NCBI GenBank assembly: GCA_944389025.1
Contig: CALXKU010000020.1
Location: 1-42,380 of the forward strand
DNA length: 42,380 nt
Origin: an uncultured Spirochaetaceae bacterium
Lineage (GTDB): Bacteria; Spirochaetota; Spirochaetia; Sphaerochaetales; Sphaerochaetaceae
Direction: 5' to 3'
A program made the translations under genes and the position numbers. The notes under the pieces were generated by a model. That model made no database searches and was not told where the DNA came from. It saw nothing but the letters and a program-made list of their open reading frames with translations. Positions within the stretch are counted from its first letter, which is position 1. The number at the start of each line of letters is the position of its first letter. Shown here in pieces: positions 22,365 through 31,569 of this stretch.

Positions 22365-23183
22365 TTATATCTCAAAGCATCTCAAAGATGAGCGGAGGTG
22401 GTATGCAAGGTCCCTCTCATGTCCTTTTGCAAAACTCCATTCGCTATAGTAGCCAAGGCAGGGACAGATGTAGCTGACACCGTTTCTCTCCACCTCTTTC
22501 CTGTAATGCACATGCCCGGAGATAGACAAAGAGACGCCATGCTTTTCAAACAGTTCTCCGAATCTTGAAGAGCCAAGGAAAGCATTGAAGTATTCCCATT
22601 CAGGACGGGCATCAAGAACTGTGAAATCCCTTATCGGCAGCATATGAGTAACTGTGATAATCTTTTTGCCTTTTTCTTTCTCAAGTTTCTCTTCAAGGCT
22701 TTCAAGCTGCGCTTGGCATTTTCTCCTGTTATCCCTCGTCCAGGGATTTTTCAGAGCATCCTGCCAGGTACGGCCAGAGTATGTCATCTTCTCAAACATC
22801 TCATCGCTAAAACGCTCATGATTGCCAAACGAGTAATCGTACCAGCCAACATCACCGATGAATGTGACACCATCCAGAGTAACGCTTTTTCCTGAAAGGC
22901 ATCTCTCATCATCTTTGAAAGAAGAATAGATGTAATCTATTTTAAATTTGCTTGGCTCAGGAGACCATAAATCATGGTTTCCTGGAACATAGAGGACTGA
23001 GAACGATGATGAGTCTTCCAAGGCTCTCATCTTATCCTTTACAATGCGAAAATCCTCTGAGATATCACCGGCGACGATAAGGTATGAAGCCCCGCTTCTC
23101 TCTACCTCATCCCTCAAGCTCTCAAGTACAGGGTAGTCCCTGTTTATATCGATATGCAAATCTGAAATCGCAGCTATTCTCAT
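22365..23183 (-). CDS. Calcineurin-like metallophosphoesterase
   Basis: A 272-residue cytosolic phosphoesterase with all five metal motifs: DLHID, GDIS, GNHD, TH and GHVH. The substrate cannot be predicted; related proteins cleave phosphomonoesters, phosphodiesters or nucleotides. It is the last gene of the peptide importer operon and overlaps the ATPase gene by 4 bases (ATGA), so it could serve the same pathway, for example a phosphorylated or nucleotide-like substrate (inference). Confidence 0.88.
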   Translation of the reverse strand: MRIAAISDLHIDINRDYPVLESLRDEVERSGASYLIVAGDISEDFRIVKDKMRALEDSSSFSVLYVPGNHDLWSPEPSKFKIDYIYSSFKDDERCLSGKSVTLDGVTFIGDVGWYDYSFGNHERFSDEMFEKMTYSGRTWQDALKNPWTRDNRRKCQAQLESLEEKLEKEKGKKIITVTHMLPIRDFTVLDARPEWEYFNAFLGSSRFGELFEKHGVSLSISGHVHYRKEVERNGVSYICPCLGYYSEWSFAKGHERDLAYHLRSSLRCFEI

Positions 23184-24124
23184 TTTCTCTCCTCCTCTCC
23201 TAACGGGTAATGGCAGGCTACGAGATGGCCTTCAGAGAGGCTCCTGAGCTCTGGACATTCAAGGGAACACCTTTCACTTCTGTAGGCACATCTTGTATTG
23301 AACGGACAGCCCGAGGGCGGGTTCATCGGGCTTGGAATCTCCCCGCTAAGGGTTGCACTTATGTCTCTTGATGCCTTGAACAGTGCTTTCGTATAAGGGT
23401 GTGCCATCTCGCCAAGTATCTCTTCCGTCCGCCCTATCTCCACAATGGAGCCAAGGTACATCACCGCGATGCGATCCGCCATATATGATACCACATTAAG
23501 ATCATGGGAAATGAAAAGGTATGTAAGACCATGCTTCTCTCTCAGATCCATCAGAAGGTTCAGTATCTGGGCCTCGACCGAGACATCGAGAGCGGAGACC
23601 GGCTCATCGAGTACTATCAGGCGGGGACGGAGTATCAAGGAGAGGGCTATGGCCACCCTCTGCCTCTGACCGCCTGAGAGATTTGAGGGATAGCGGGAGG
23701 CATAGGATGGATCGAGACCGACCTCCTCAAGACTCTCGGCCACCCTTCTTTCTGCCTCATCCTCGCTAAGGTGCTTATCATGAATCTTGAGGCATTCCCT
23801 TAAAAGATAGCCTATCTTTTTACGTGGGTTTATCGATGAGTACGGATCCTGGAACACCATCTGGATTTCTCTCCTGTATTTCCTGAATTCCCGCTCAGAA
23901 AGTCCTGTGATATCTTCCCCGTTGAAAACTATCCTTCCACCATCGCTTCCTATAAGGCGGACGATTATGTTTGCAAGTGTGCTCTTTCCAGAGCCCGACT
24001 CACCGACAAGTCCAAGAATCTCCCCACGCTCTATTTCAAGACTCGTCTCTCTGAGAGCCTTGATACGACCATAAGGCGTCTTATATTCCTTGCTTATGTT
24101 CTCCATCTTCAGCAGGCTATCCAT
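23180..24124 (-). CDS. Peptide/nickel ABC importer ATPase (OppF/DppF type)
   Basis: A 314-residue ATPase subunit. Walker A GESGSGKST, signature LSGGQRQRVAIA, Walker B LIVLDEPVSALD and a switch His in FISHDLNV are intact. The C-terminal CPFNTRC/CSLECPE region matches the oligopeptide/dipeptide-type extension with its Cys residues. It pairs with the next ATPase as a heterodimer on the two permeases. Overlaps the gene upstream by 8 bases. Confidence 0.95.
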   Translation of the reverse strand: MDSLLKMENISKEYKTPYGRIKALRETSLEIERGEILGLVGESGSGKSTLANIIVRLIGSDGGRIVFNGEDITGLSEREFRKYRREIQMVFQDPYSSINPRKKIGYLLRECLKIHDKHLSEDEAERRVAESLEEVGLDPSYASRYPSNLSGGQRQRVAIALSLILRPRLIVLDEPVSALDVSVEAQILNLLMDLREKHGLTYLFISHDLNVVSYMADRIAVMYLGSIVEIGRTEEILGEMAHPYTKALFKASRDISATLSGEIPSPMNPPSGCPFNTRCAYRSERCSLECPELRSLSEGHLVACHYPLGEEERK

Positions 24125-25100
24125 TCATCCTCTCCTCAATCTCGCTCTCAGAATAGAAGCATGAATACGTATGACCATCATGTCCCCTTTTCTCAGGAAT
24201 CTCAGAGAAACAGTGCTCTGAGCATATCGCACAGCGTGGAGAAAACGGACAGCCTTGCTCACTCCGCTCTTCAAGAGAGGGAACGCTTCCCGGAATCGAA
24301 TAGAGTCTTCTTCCCCTATTTTTCACATTAGGGATGGACGCGATGAGGCCACGGGTGTATGGATGAATAGGGTGCGAGAGGATATCATCACTCCTGCCCT
24401 CCTCCACGATCCGTCCCGAGTACATGATATAAGAGCGATCCGTAAGTCCTTTCACAAGAGAAAGATTATGTGAGATAAGAAGAACGGCTGTCCCCTTTTC
24501 CTCATTCATCTTTTTAATCAGTTCTATTATCTCAGCCTGTATCGTTACATCAAGGGCCGTTGTCGGTTCATCCGCGATAAGAAGAGATGGGTTGTTTATA
24601 AGGGCCATCGCTATCATGATTCTCTGTCTCTGTCCACCGGAGAGCTGGTGAGGATAGCTCTTATATATCCTCTTCTCATCGGCAAGCCCCACGCTCTTAA
24701 ACATGTCAAGAACCATTTCTTTCGCTTCCGTTCTTGCAACTCTCTGATGGGTAAGGACCATTTCCAGAACCTGTGAGCCGGTAGGAAGCAGTGGGTTGAG
24801 AGCGGTCATGGGCTCTTGAAAGATCATTGAGATACTCTCCCCTCTTATCTTATTCCACTCACTCTCGCTAAGGGATGCGATATTCTTTCCTTCAAAGAGT
24901 ATCTCACCGGATGTGATCGCCCTCTCATTCTCAAGGCCCATCAGGGAAAGTGCAGTCACACTCTTACCGCAACCGGATTCTCCAACAAGGGCAACCATCT
25001 CCGATCTCTCGATATCCAATGCTATGTCAGAGACCGCATTGAGAACCCTTTGTCCCTCTTTGAATGAAATAGAGAAATCCTTAAGGCTGAGAAGACTCAT
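24117..25100 (-). CDS. Peptide/nickel ABC importer ATPase (OppD/DppD type)
   Basis: A 327-residue ATPase. Walker A GESGCGKS, signature LSGGQRQRIMIA, Walker B LLIADEPTTALD; the C-terminal CPFSPRCAIC segment is the family's extension. It overlaps the permease gene upstream by 4 bases. Cluster order (binding protein, two permeases, two ATPases) is that of Opp/Dpp systems. Confidence 0.95.
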   Translation of the reverse strand: MSLLSLKDFSISFKEGQRVLNAVSDIALDIERSEMVALVGESGCGKSVTALSLMGLENERAITSGEILFEGKNIASLSESEWNKIRGESISMIFQEPMTALNPLLPTGSQVLEMVLTHQRVARTEAKEMVLDMFKSVGLADEKRIYKSYPHQLSGGQRQRIMIAMALINNPSLLIADEPTTALDVTIQAEIIELIKKMNEEKGTAVLLISHNLSLVKGLTDRSYIMYSGRIVEEGRSDDILSHPIHPYTRGLIASIPNVKNRGRRLYSIPGSVPSLEERSEQGCPFSPRCAICSEHCFSEIPEKRGHDGHTYSCFYSESEIEERMNG

Positions 25101-25909
25101 CTTTCACCTCCGCTTACTTCCTGAAGTCCATCTCCGATAAGATTGAACGCAATAACCAGAAGGGCGATGGTAACAGTCGGGATGAGAACATACCAGGGAG
25201 CCCTGAGCATGTAATCCTGAGCCTCGCTGAGCATGATTCCAAGACTTGGAGATGGTGGCTGCATACCCAGTCCCAGATAGCTTAGTCCCGCCTCTGCCAT
25301 TATTGCAGATGCGAAAGAGAGGGAGGCTGTGGCAACAAGCTCACTCATGATATTCGGAAGAATATGAAGATACATAATCCTGAAGCTTCCGGCTCCCCTG
25401 ATCCTCTCCGCCTTTACGAAATCGGAATCCCTGTATTCCATGTAACCGCTGCGTGCAATTCTTGCAAAGCGTGGTATTGCCATCACGGAAAGGGCTGTCA
25501 TCGTGTTTAAAAGCCCGTTTCCGAAAACAGCTATCAGCATCATCGCGAGAAGAACCCCTGGAAAGGCCATGAGGGTGTCAATCACCTTCATCACCGCCTC
25601 ATCGAGCTTTCCTCCGAAATACCCCGAGACAGATCCTATCGCAAGACCTAAAAGAAGGCCTGAGGCAACGGCTGTAAGCCCTATCAGGAATGAGACCTCG
25701 ATTCCTTTCATCACACGGCTGAGGATATCACGTCCGAACTGGTCAGTACCCAGAAGATGCTCGCCCGATGGCCTCTCAAGCTTATGGGCAAGATCCATCG
25801 CGGTAACGTCGTACGGAGTATGGAAAAATGAGATAAAAAGCATGGCGAACATGATGGAAAGAATCACCACGCCGATAAGAAAACTCAGATTTTTTAAATA
25901 CCTTGCCAT
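25097..25909 (-). CDS. Peptide/nickel ABC importer permease (OppC/DppC type)
   Basis: A 270-residue permease with six predicted membrane helices. An N-terminal helix precedes HLLGTDQFGRDILSR, the signature of the DppC group, and the EAA-like coupling loop is MEYRDSDFVKAERIRGAG. The start lies 2 bases past the stop of the partner permease gene. Confidence 0.94.
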   Translation of the reverse strand: MARYLKNLSFLIGVVILSIMFAMLFISFFHTPYDVTAMDLAHKLERPSGEHLLGTDQFGRDILSRVMKGIEVSFLIGLTAVASGLLLGLAIGSVSGYFGGKLDEAVMKVIDTLMAFPGVLLAMMLIAVFGNGLLNTMTALSVMAIPRFARIARSGYMEYRDSDFVKAERIRGAGSFRIMYLHILPNIMSELVATASLSFASAIMAEAGLSYLGLGMQPPSPSLGIMLSEAQDYMLRAPWYVLIPTVTIALLVIAFNLIGDGLQEVSGGER

Positions 25910-25911
25910 AC

Positions 25912-26853
25912 CTACCTCAGCCTTATCCTCGGATCCACAAGGGAGTAGATGAGGTCAACAACGAAATTGCATATGACAACAATCAGAGCAAGGTAGAGCA
26001 CAAGCCCCTGGATAAGAGGAAGATCCCTACTTGAAATGGAAACGGTGATCAGACGCCCGATTCCGGGAAGGGTGAATATGTTCTCAATGATTATGCTTCC
26101 CCCGAGAATATCCGCAGTGAGAATTCCCAGTATCGTGATTACGGGGATAAGTGAGTTCTTCAGCACATGGGCATACATTATCCTGAATCGCGTCAGTCCT
26201 TTGCTACGGGCGGTTCTGACATAATCCCTGCCATTCTCCTTTAAAACGGAGACCCTGACATAGCGTATCAGGATGGCACTTGAGCCGATTGCTACAGAAA
26301 GTGATGGAAGAAGCAGGGATTTGAATGATTTGAAAAACCCCTCAGAGAGCGGAGTATAGCCAACAGAAGGAAGAAGTCCCAGGCGGACGGAGAATATGCT
26401 TATCAGGAATATTCCCATGCAGAAGGAAGGAACAGAAAGCGAGATCTGGGAGAGCACGGAAAGAGGAATCGAGTACTTCTTACGGCTGTGCGAGGCAAGA
26501 AAAAGACCCACGGGTATTCCTATGAGCACGGTAAGAATCATGCTGTAAAGGGCAAGTAGTGATGTAACTTTCAGCCCCTCTCCTATAAGGGATGATACGC
26601 TCTGTCCATATCTTATCGATGTGCCGAGATCCCCTGAGAAAAGCCCCCTTACCCAGGAAAGATAACGCATCAAGGGGCTCATATCCAGATTCAGACTCGC
26701 TCTGAGTGCCTCCAGCTGATAAGCATCGGCATCGGGGCCAAGGATGATAAGAGCAGGATCCCCAGGAAGGACCTGGAAAACCAGGAATGTCAAAAGGGAA
26801 ACAAGAATCAGGGTTATAAGGAGCCCTATGAGCTTTCTAAGATAATATCTCAA
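25912..26853 (-). CDS. Peptide/nickel ABC importer permease (OppB/DppB type)
   Basis: A 313-residue permease with six predicted helices. The N-terminus has LLTFLVFQVLPGDPA as in DppB; the coupling loop is LKENGRDYVRTARSKGL, and the C-terminus has FTLPGIGRL. It overlaps the binding-protein stop by ATGA. Confidence 0.94.
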   Translation of the reverse strand: MRYYLRKLIGLLITLILVSLLTFLVFQVLPGDPALIILGPDADAYQLEALRASLNLDMSPLMRYLSWVRGLFSGDLGTSIRYGQSVSSLIGEGLKVTSLLALYSMILTVLIGIPVGLFLASHSRKKYSIPLSVLSQISLSVPSFCMGIFLISIFSVRLGLLPSVGYTPLSEGFFKSFKSLLLPSLSVAIGSSAILIRYVRVSVLKENGRDYVRTARSKGLTRFRIMYAHVLKNSLIPVITILGILTADILGGSIIIENIFTLPGIGRLITVSISSRDLPLIQGLVLYLALIVVICNFVVDLIYSLVDPRIRLR

Positions 26854-28364
26854 CTCGTCTCTTCCTCATAATACAGTGAGCTTATATCGGTAAATGTGAG
26901 AGGATACGCCTTATAGCCTTTCAGATCCTTTCTCGTTGCGATTACGAGGTTAGGATCACATGTCCATACGCATACAGCGTCCTCTGTGAGTATCATCTGA
27001 CAATCCTTGTAGAGTCTTATCCTCTCGCTCTCATCACTCTCTACCATCGCCTCTTTAATAAGCCTGTCGAACTCACTGTTATCATAATGGAAGAAATTCC
27101 TGCTATAATCCGAGACGAAGCGGACGAGGATCTCATACGGATCAAGCTTTCCCGTAAGGCCGACGACTGTCGTCTCATAGTTGCCATTCGTATAGACATC
27201 CTCAAGCCATGCGCCCCACTCCACAAGCTGTAGGCGGGCATCAATGCCTACAGCCTTAAGATCCTCCGCTATTATCTGTGCGGTATTCACATGCTGCTGA
27301 TAGTTCGCTGGAACGGTGATCGTGAATGAAAAACCTCTCTCATATCCCGCCTCTGCAAGGAGCTCTTTAGCCTTTACGGGATCATAGGGGTAATAGTTCT
27401 CGACATCGCTGTTATAATAGAGGCCCATCACAGGTGAGAAGTTCGAATCGAGCCTTGTGGCATAGCCATCGAAAGCCCCGTTTATGATATTCTCCTTATT
27501 CACCGCGTAGTTCATAGCCTGACGAACTCTTATGTCATTAAATGGAGGAACGGCATTATTAAGTGCGAAAAGGCATACCATGTTCTGAGGATTTGAGTGT
27601 ATTGTGAATTTTCCTTCAAGAATCTCAGCATCCATTCCGGTAACCTGAGCCATATCAAGCTGCCCGGACTGAAGCGCGGTAACGATCGCACTCTCATCCG
27701 TCATTATGTACACTTCCGCCCTTTCAATCCTACCCGCTCTCGAGCTGTCATAATAGAGATCGTTCCTCTCAAGGACTATGCGCTGACCGGGGACATACTC
27801 TATGAACTTATAAGGGCCGGTTCCCACCGGACTCGTCGCACACTCTCTATAGCCGGAAGGGATGATTGCTATCCTTGTCGCCTCAAGAAAAGCGGCATTC
27901 GCCGAAGCAAGGCGGATTATCACGGTGTAATCATCAGGCGTATCTATTTCCGTTATCGTGCTGAAACGGGATGAGAGAGAAGAACCCGTGGTAAGCCCCG
28001 ATAAAAGGCCATAGGAATATGCCACGTCCTCACTGCAAAAATGCTTCCCATTATGAAATGTGACGCCTTCCCTTAAATGGAATGTGTACTCGAGCCCATC
28101 ATCGCTTATCTGCCAGCTCTCGGCAAGGCCGGGGACAATCTCTCCATCTTCATTGAAAAGGACAAGACCCTCATATACGTTATGCATAACAGCTTCGGTA
28201 TCACTTGCTGTCGAGATGTACGGGTCAAGGCTATCTGGTTCTGAGGGCATCGTCAGGCGAACGAGGCTGGGCTGAACGTATGACGACGGGCTCTCTCCAC
28301 CATCACTTTTAGAACAAGAAACGGCTAGCAGTACCGTAAAAAGGAAAATCAGAACCTTCTTCAT
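26850..28364 (-). CDS. Family-5 solute-binding lipoprotein of the peptide/nickel importer
   Basis: A 504-residue lipoprotein that captures the substrate outside the membrane. The signal peptide MKKVLIFLFTVLLAVSC ends in a lipobox with Cys17. Family-5 marks include EPDSLDPYISTASD, GLAESWQISDDGLEYTFHLREG (cited in part) and RQAMNYAVNKENI. I chose the ATG at 28364 because GGAGG lies 8 bases upstream and the lipoprotein signal starts there; the frame is open 65 codons further up without such support. The cargo, peptide or other, cannot be decided. First gene of a six-gene operon. Confidence 0.93.
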   Translation of the reverse strand: MKKVLIFLFTVLLAVSCSKSDGGESPSSYVQPSLVRLTMPSEPDSLDPYISTASDTEAVMHNVYEGLVLFNEDGEIVPGLAESWQISDDGLEYTFHLREGVTFHNGKHFCSEDVAYSYGLLSGLTTGSSLSSRFSTITEIDTPDDYTVIIRLASANAAFLEATRIAIIPSGYRECATSPVGTGPYKFIEYVPGQRIVLERNDLYYDSSRAGRIERAEVYIMTDESAIVTALQSGQLDMAQVTGMDAEILEGKFTIHSNPQNMVCLFALNNAVPPFNDIRVRQAMNYAVNKENIINGAFDGYATRLDSNFSPVMGLYYNSDVENYYPYDPVKAKELLAEAGYERGFSFTITVPANYQQHVNTAQIIAEDLKAVGIDARLQLVEWGAWLEDVYTNGNYETTVVGLTGKLDPYEILVRFVSDYSRNFFHYDNSEFDRLIKEAMVESDESERIRLYKDCQMILTEDAVCVWTCDPNLVIATRKDLKGYKAYPLTFTDISSLYYEEETS

Positions 28365-28682
28365 CCCAGACACCTCCACCATAAGGACGGCAAACTTCCA
28401 AAAACACCCCAATATCAGGGTCTCTGCCGTCTTTCCATGGTCATCCTTCCCTGTTAACTCGCGATATCGGAGATATGAAATCAATGTTAACCAAGTAAAT
28501 AGTATCAGAAATACGTCATTTATGGAAATCTTTGAGAGAACAAAGAGAGTACGAAACACATATTGGGTCTCTATACAAGAAAAAAGCTCATTATTTTTTT
28601 CTTATTTTACTACGTGGCTTACTTTAAAAAACATATGCCTTTATTTTATAATTCCATCAAGTTTTTTGAGGAGGAGATAACC
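28365..28682. promoter_or_regulatory. Divergent regulatory region between importer and gdhA
   Basis: On the left, GACGGC (28386-28391) pairs with GCCGTC (28426-28431) and encloses ACCC/GGGT, a possible leader structure of the importer mRNA. A weak minus-strand promoter (TTCCAT-17-TACTAT) lies near 28500-28530. TGTTAAC occurs twice (28452 and 28494) as a possible regulator site. On the right, TATAAT (28647-28652) is the -10 of gdhA, with no good -35; the gdhA ribosome site GAGGAGGAG is at 28669-28677. Confidence 0.5.
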
Positions 28683-30038
28683 ATGCACAGTCAGACTGAA
28701 CAGGTTTACCAGCAGGTCTTAGCAAGAGATCCTGGGGAGAGGGAGTTCCAGCAGGCGGTTTACACCTTTCTGCTTTCTATCGACAAGATCATCGATGAGC
28801 TTCCAGAAGTCACATATCACAGAGTACTTGAGAGGATGGTTGAGCCGGAAAGGGTCGTAATGTTCCGCGTTCCATGGGTGGATGACGATGGAAAGTGCCA
28901 GGTCAACAGAGGTTTCAGGGTACAGATGTCCTCAGCAATCGGCCCATACAAGGGAGGCCTCAGGCTGCATCCGTCAGTCAACCTCTCAATCATGAAATTC
29001 CTCGCGTTCGAGCAGGTTTTCAAGAACAGCCTCACAGGACTGCCGATGGGTGGTGGAAAGGGCGGTTCCGATTTCAATCCTAAGGGAAAGAGCGATAACG
29101 AGGTCATGCGTTTCTGCCAGTCGTTCATGACTGAGCTCTGCCGCCATATAGGACCGGACACGGACGTTCCTGCAGGAGATATCGGAGTTGGCGCACGCGA
29201 GATCGGATACCTTTTCGGACAGTACAAGAAAATCAGGAACCAGTTCAGCGGTGTTCTTACAGGAAAAGGACTTGAGTACGGTGGATCATACATCCGCCCT
29301 GAGGCCACAGGTTACGGTCTCGTATATCTTTCAGATGCTATTCTCCGTGACAAGAAGATGGGCTTTGAAGGAGCAACCTGTCTTGTCTCCGGAAGCGGTA
29401 ACGTAGCTCAGTTCACGGTAGAGAAGATCAACGCTCTCGGAGGAAAGGTAATCACACTCTCCGACTCTTCCGGAATGATTATAGACGAGGCTGGAATCGA
29501 TAAGGAGAAGCTGGCATTCGTGAAGATGCTCAAGAACGTGAAGAGGGGAAGAATCAAGGAATATGCGGAAAAGTACGGCGTCCCTTATATCGAGAGAAAT
29601 CCGAACGAGCCGAATCCACTATGGAACATCAAGGCAGATTACGCCTTCCCATGCGCCACGCAGAACGAGATTCTCAAGGATGATGCTCTCAATCTCGTCA
29701 AGAACGGTATCAAGCTCGTAGGAGAAGGAGCTAACATGCCATGCTCCATGGAAAGTGAGGAGATCCTCACCTCTTCCGGCGTTCTCCTTGCACCAGCAAA
29801 GGCGGCAAACGCGGGTGGTGTTGCAGTCTCCGGTCTTGAGATGAGTCAGAACTCTCAACGCCTCAGATGGTCTCCAGAGAGGGTTGATGAGGAGCTTAAA
29901 GGCATCATGAACAACATCTACAAGAACATCAGCGAGGCTGCTGAGACGTATTCCTCAAAAGACAACTTCATCGATGGTGCGAACATCGCAGGATTCATGA
30001 AGGTTTCTAAGGCAATGATCGCACAGGGGTACGTATAA
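28683..30038 (+). CDS. gdhA: NADP-type glutamate dehydrogenase
   Basis: A 451-residue hexameric dehydrogenase that interconverts 2-oxoglutarate plus ammonia and glutamate. The blocks KGGLRLHPSVN, KFLAFEQVFKNSLTGLPMGGGKGG (cited in part, with the catalytic Lys), PAGDIGVGAREIGY and SGSGNVAQ are typical of the about 450-residue bacterial GdhA. The start at 28683 has GAGGAGGAG six to fourteen bases upstream; the frame extends 40 codons further up but covers the promoter. First gene of the rightward operon, ending in TAATG with the DUF1846 start. Confidence 0.96.
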   Translation: MHSQTEQVYQQVLARDPGEREFQQAVYTFLLSIDKIIDELPEVTYHRVLERMVEPERVVMFRVPWVDDDGKCQVNRGFRVQMSSAIGPYKGGLRLHPSVNLSIMKFLAFEQVFKNSLTGLPMGGGKGGSDFNPKGKSDNEVMRFCQSFMTELCRHIGPDTDVPAGDIGVGAREIGYLFGQYKKIRNQFSGVLTGKGLEYGGSYIRPEATGYGLVYLSDAILRDKKMGFEGATCLVSGSGNVAQFTVEKINALGGKVITLSDSSGMIIDEAGIDKEKLAFVKMLKNVKRGRIKEYAEKYGVPYIERNPNEPNPLWNIKADYAFPCATQNEILKDDALNLVKNGIKLVGEGANMPCSMESEEILTSSGVLLAPAKAANAGGVAVSGLEMSQNSQRLRWSPERVDEELKGIMNNIYKNISEAAETYSSKDNFIDGANIAGFMKVSKAMIAQGYV

Positions 30039-31546
30039 TGCGCAAGATCGGCTTTGACAGCGCAAAATACATAAAGGAACAGACAGAATACATCCTGGAG
30101 AGGGTTAAATCCTCTTCAGGACGTCTTTATATCGAATGCGGGGGAAAGCTTTTACATGACAAGCATGCGTCAAGGGTTCTTCCTGGATTCGATGAGAACA
30201 ACAAGATGAAGGTGTTCAAAGAGCTCAAGGAGCACCTGGACATCATAATATGCATCTACGCGGGGGACATAGAACAGAGGAAAATCCGTGGAGATTTCGG
30301 TATCAGTTATGATGCCGATGTTCTCAAGATGATACACGACTTCGCCTCTTACGGCCTCAAATGCGACAAGGTTGTCATTACGCGGTTTGAGAACCAGGTC
30401 GCAGCGGTCCAGTTCAAGAGGAAGCTTGAGCAGAGAGGGATAAAGGTGTATGAGCATACTGCAACACCGGGCTATCCATCGGATATCGACATCGTAGTAT
30501 CCGAAGAGGGGTACGGCAAGAACCCTTACATCCCTGTTGACGCCCCGGTTGTGATCGTCACAGCCCCAGGCCCTGGATCTGGAAAGCTCGCGACATGTCT
30601 CAATCAGATGTATCATGAGGCGAAGATGGGACAGAAGCCGAACTATGCGAAGCTTGAGACCTTCCCTATCTGGAATCTTCCGCTCAACCATCCTGTAAAC
30701 ATTGCCTATGAGGCGGCAACTGTCGATATCGGGGATGTCAACCTCATAGACCACTTCCACCATGATGCATACTCAGAAGTGACTGTGAACTACTCCAGGG
30801 ATCTTGAGGCCTACCCTATTTTAAAGAGGATTCTCGAGAAAATCACGGGAGAGGAATGCGTATATAAGAGCCCGACCGACATGGGAGTCAACAGGTGCGG
30901 TTTCGGTATAATCGATGACGGGGTCTGCCGCCATGCCGCCAACATGGAAATCATAAGAAGGGTGTTCCATACGAAGACGGACTACCTCCAAGGGATATGC
31001 TCGAAAGAGGTTTATAACAGAGCTCTGGCACTGCTTGACAAGGCACACCTCAAAGAGGAGGACCGCCCCACGGTCGTTCCCGCGAGAGAAGCCCTGAAGA
31101 AAGCGATCATCGAGCACAAGGGAAAGGATGACGGGACGGTCTGTGCCGCGGCCATAGAGCTTGAGGATGGAAGAATCATAACCGCCCACAATTCGAATCT
31201 CATGCACGCTGGAGCTGCACTGATCCTGAACGCATGCAAAGCGATCATCGGCATCGATAAGAACACAGATCTCATACATAACGAGGTCATAAAGGCGGTC
31301 ACACATACAAAGAGGGATATTCTCTCAAGCAAGGGCGTATCGCTTAATGTCGATGAGATCCTCATAGCCCTCTCAATATCGGGAATATATGATGAAAATG
31401 CAAAGATGGCATCAGAAGCGCTCAAAAAGCTCAGAGATACTGATGTACATTTTACGCACATTCCATCGGCCGGAGATATCGACGGAATGAGGAAACTCGG
31501 GATAAACTATACATCGGAGCCTCAGTATCCTGGTCGCAGCATATAA
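30038..31546 (+). CDS. DUF1846 family protein
   Basis: A 502-residue soluble protein of the DUF1846 (UPF0371) family, function not known. Conserved pieces are GFDSAKYIKEQTEYI, VIVTAPGPGSGKLATCLNQ (a phosphate-loop-like GPGSGKLAT) and PTDMGVNRCGFGI. Family structures show a nucleotide-binding-like fold, so an ATP-dependent role is possible. It overlaps the gdhA stop by one base, which suggests matched synthesis; a link to nitrogen or amino-acid metabolism is inferred from that only. Confidence 0.9.
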   Translation: MRKIGFDSAKYIKEQTEYILERVKSSSGRLYIECGGKLLHDKHASRVLPGFDENNKMKVFKELKEHLDIIICIYAGDIEQRKIRGDFGISYDADVLKMIHDFASYGLKCDKVVITRFENQVAAVQFKRKLEQRGIKVYEHTATPGYPSDIDIVVSEEGYGKNPYIPVDAPVVIVTAPGPGSGKLATCLNQMYHEAKMGQKPNYAKLETFPIWNLPLNHPVNIAYEAATVDIGDVNLIDHFHHDAYSEVTVNYSRDLEAYPILKRILEKITGEECVYKSPTDMGVNRCGFGIIDDGVCRHAANMEIIRRVFHTKTDYLQGICSKEVYNRALALLDKAHLKEEDRPTVVPAREALKKAIIEHKGKDDGTVCAAAIELEDGRIITAHNSNLMHAGAALILNACKAIIGIDKNTDLIHNEVIKAVTHTKRDILSSKGVSLNVDEILIALSISGIYDENAKMASEALKKLRDTDVHFTHIPSAGDIDGMRKLGINYTSEPQYPGRSI

Positions 31547-31569
31547 TTATTTAGGAGAACTTTTTTCTT

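Noticed and set aside
28365-28559. Longer N-terminus of the solute-binding protein
   Set aside because: It would bury the lipoprotein signal peptide 65 residues inside the protein and has no ribosome site, whereas the internal ATG has GGAGG.
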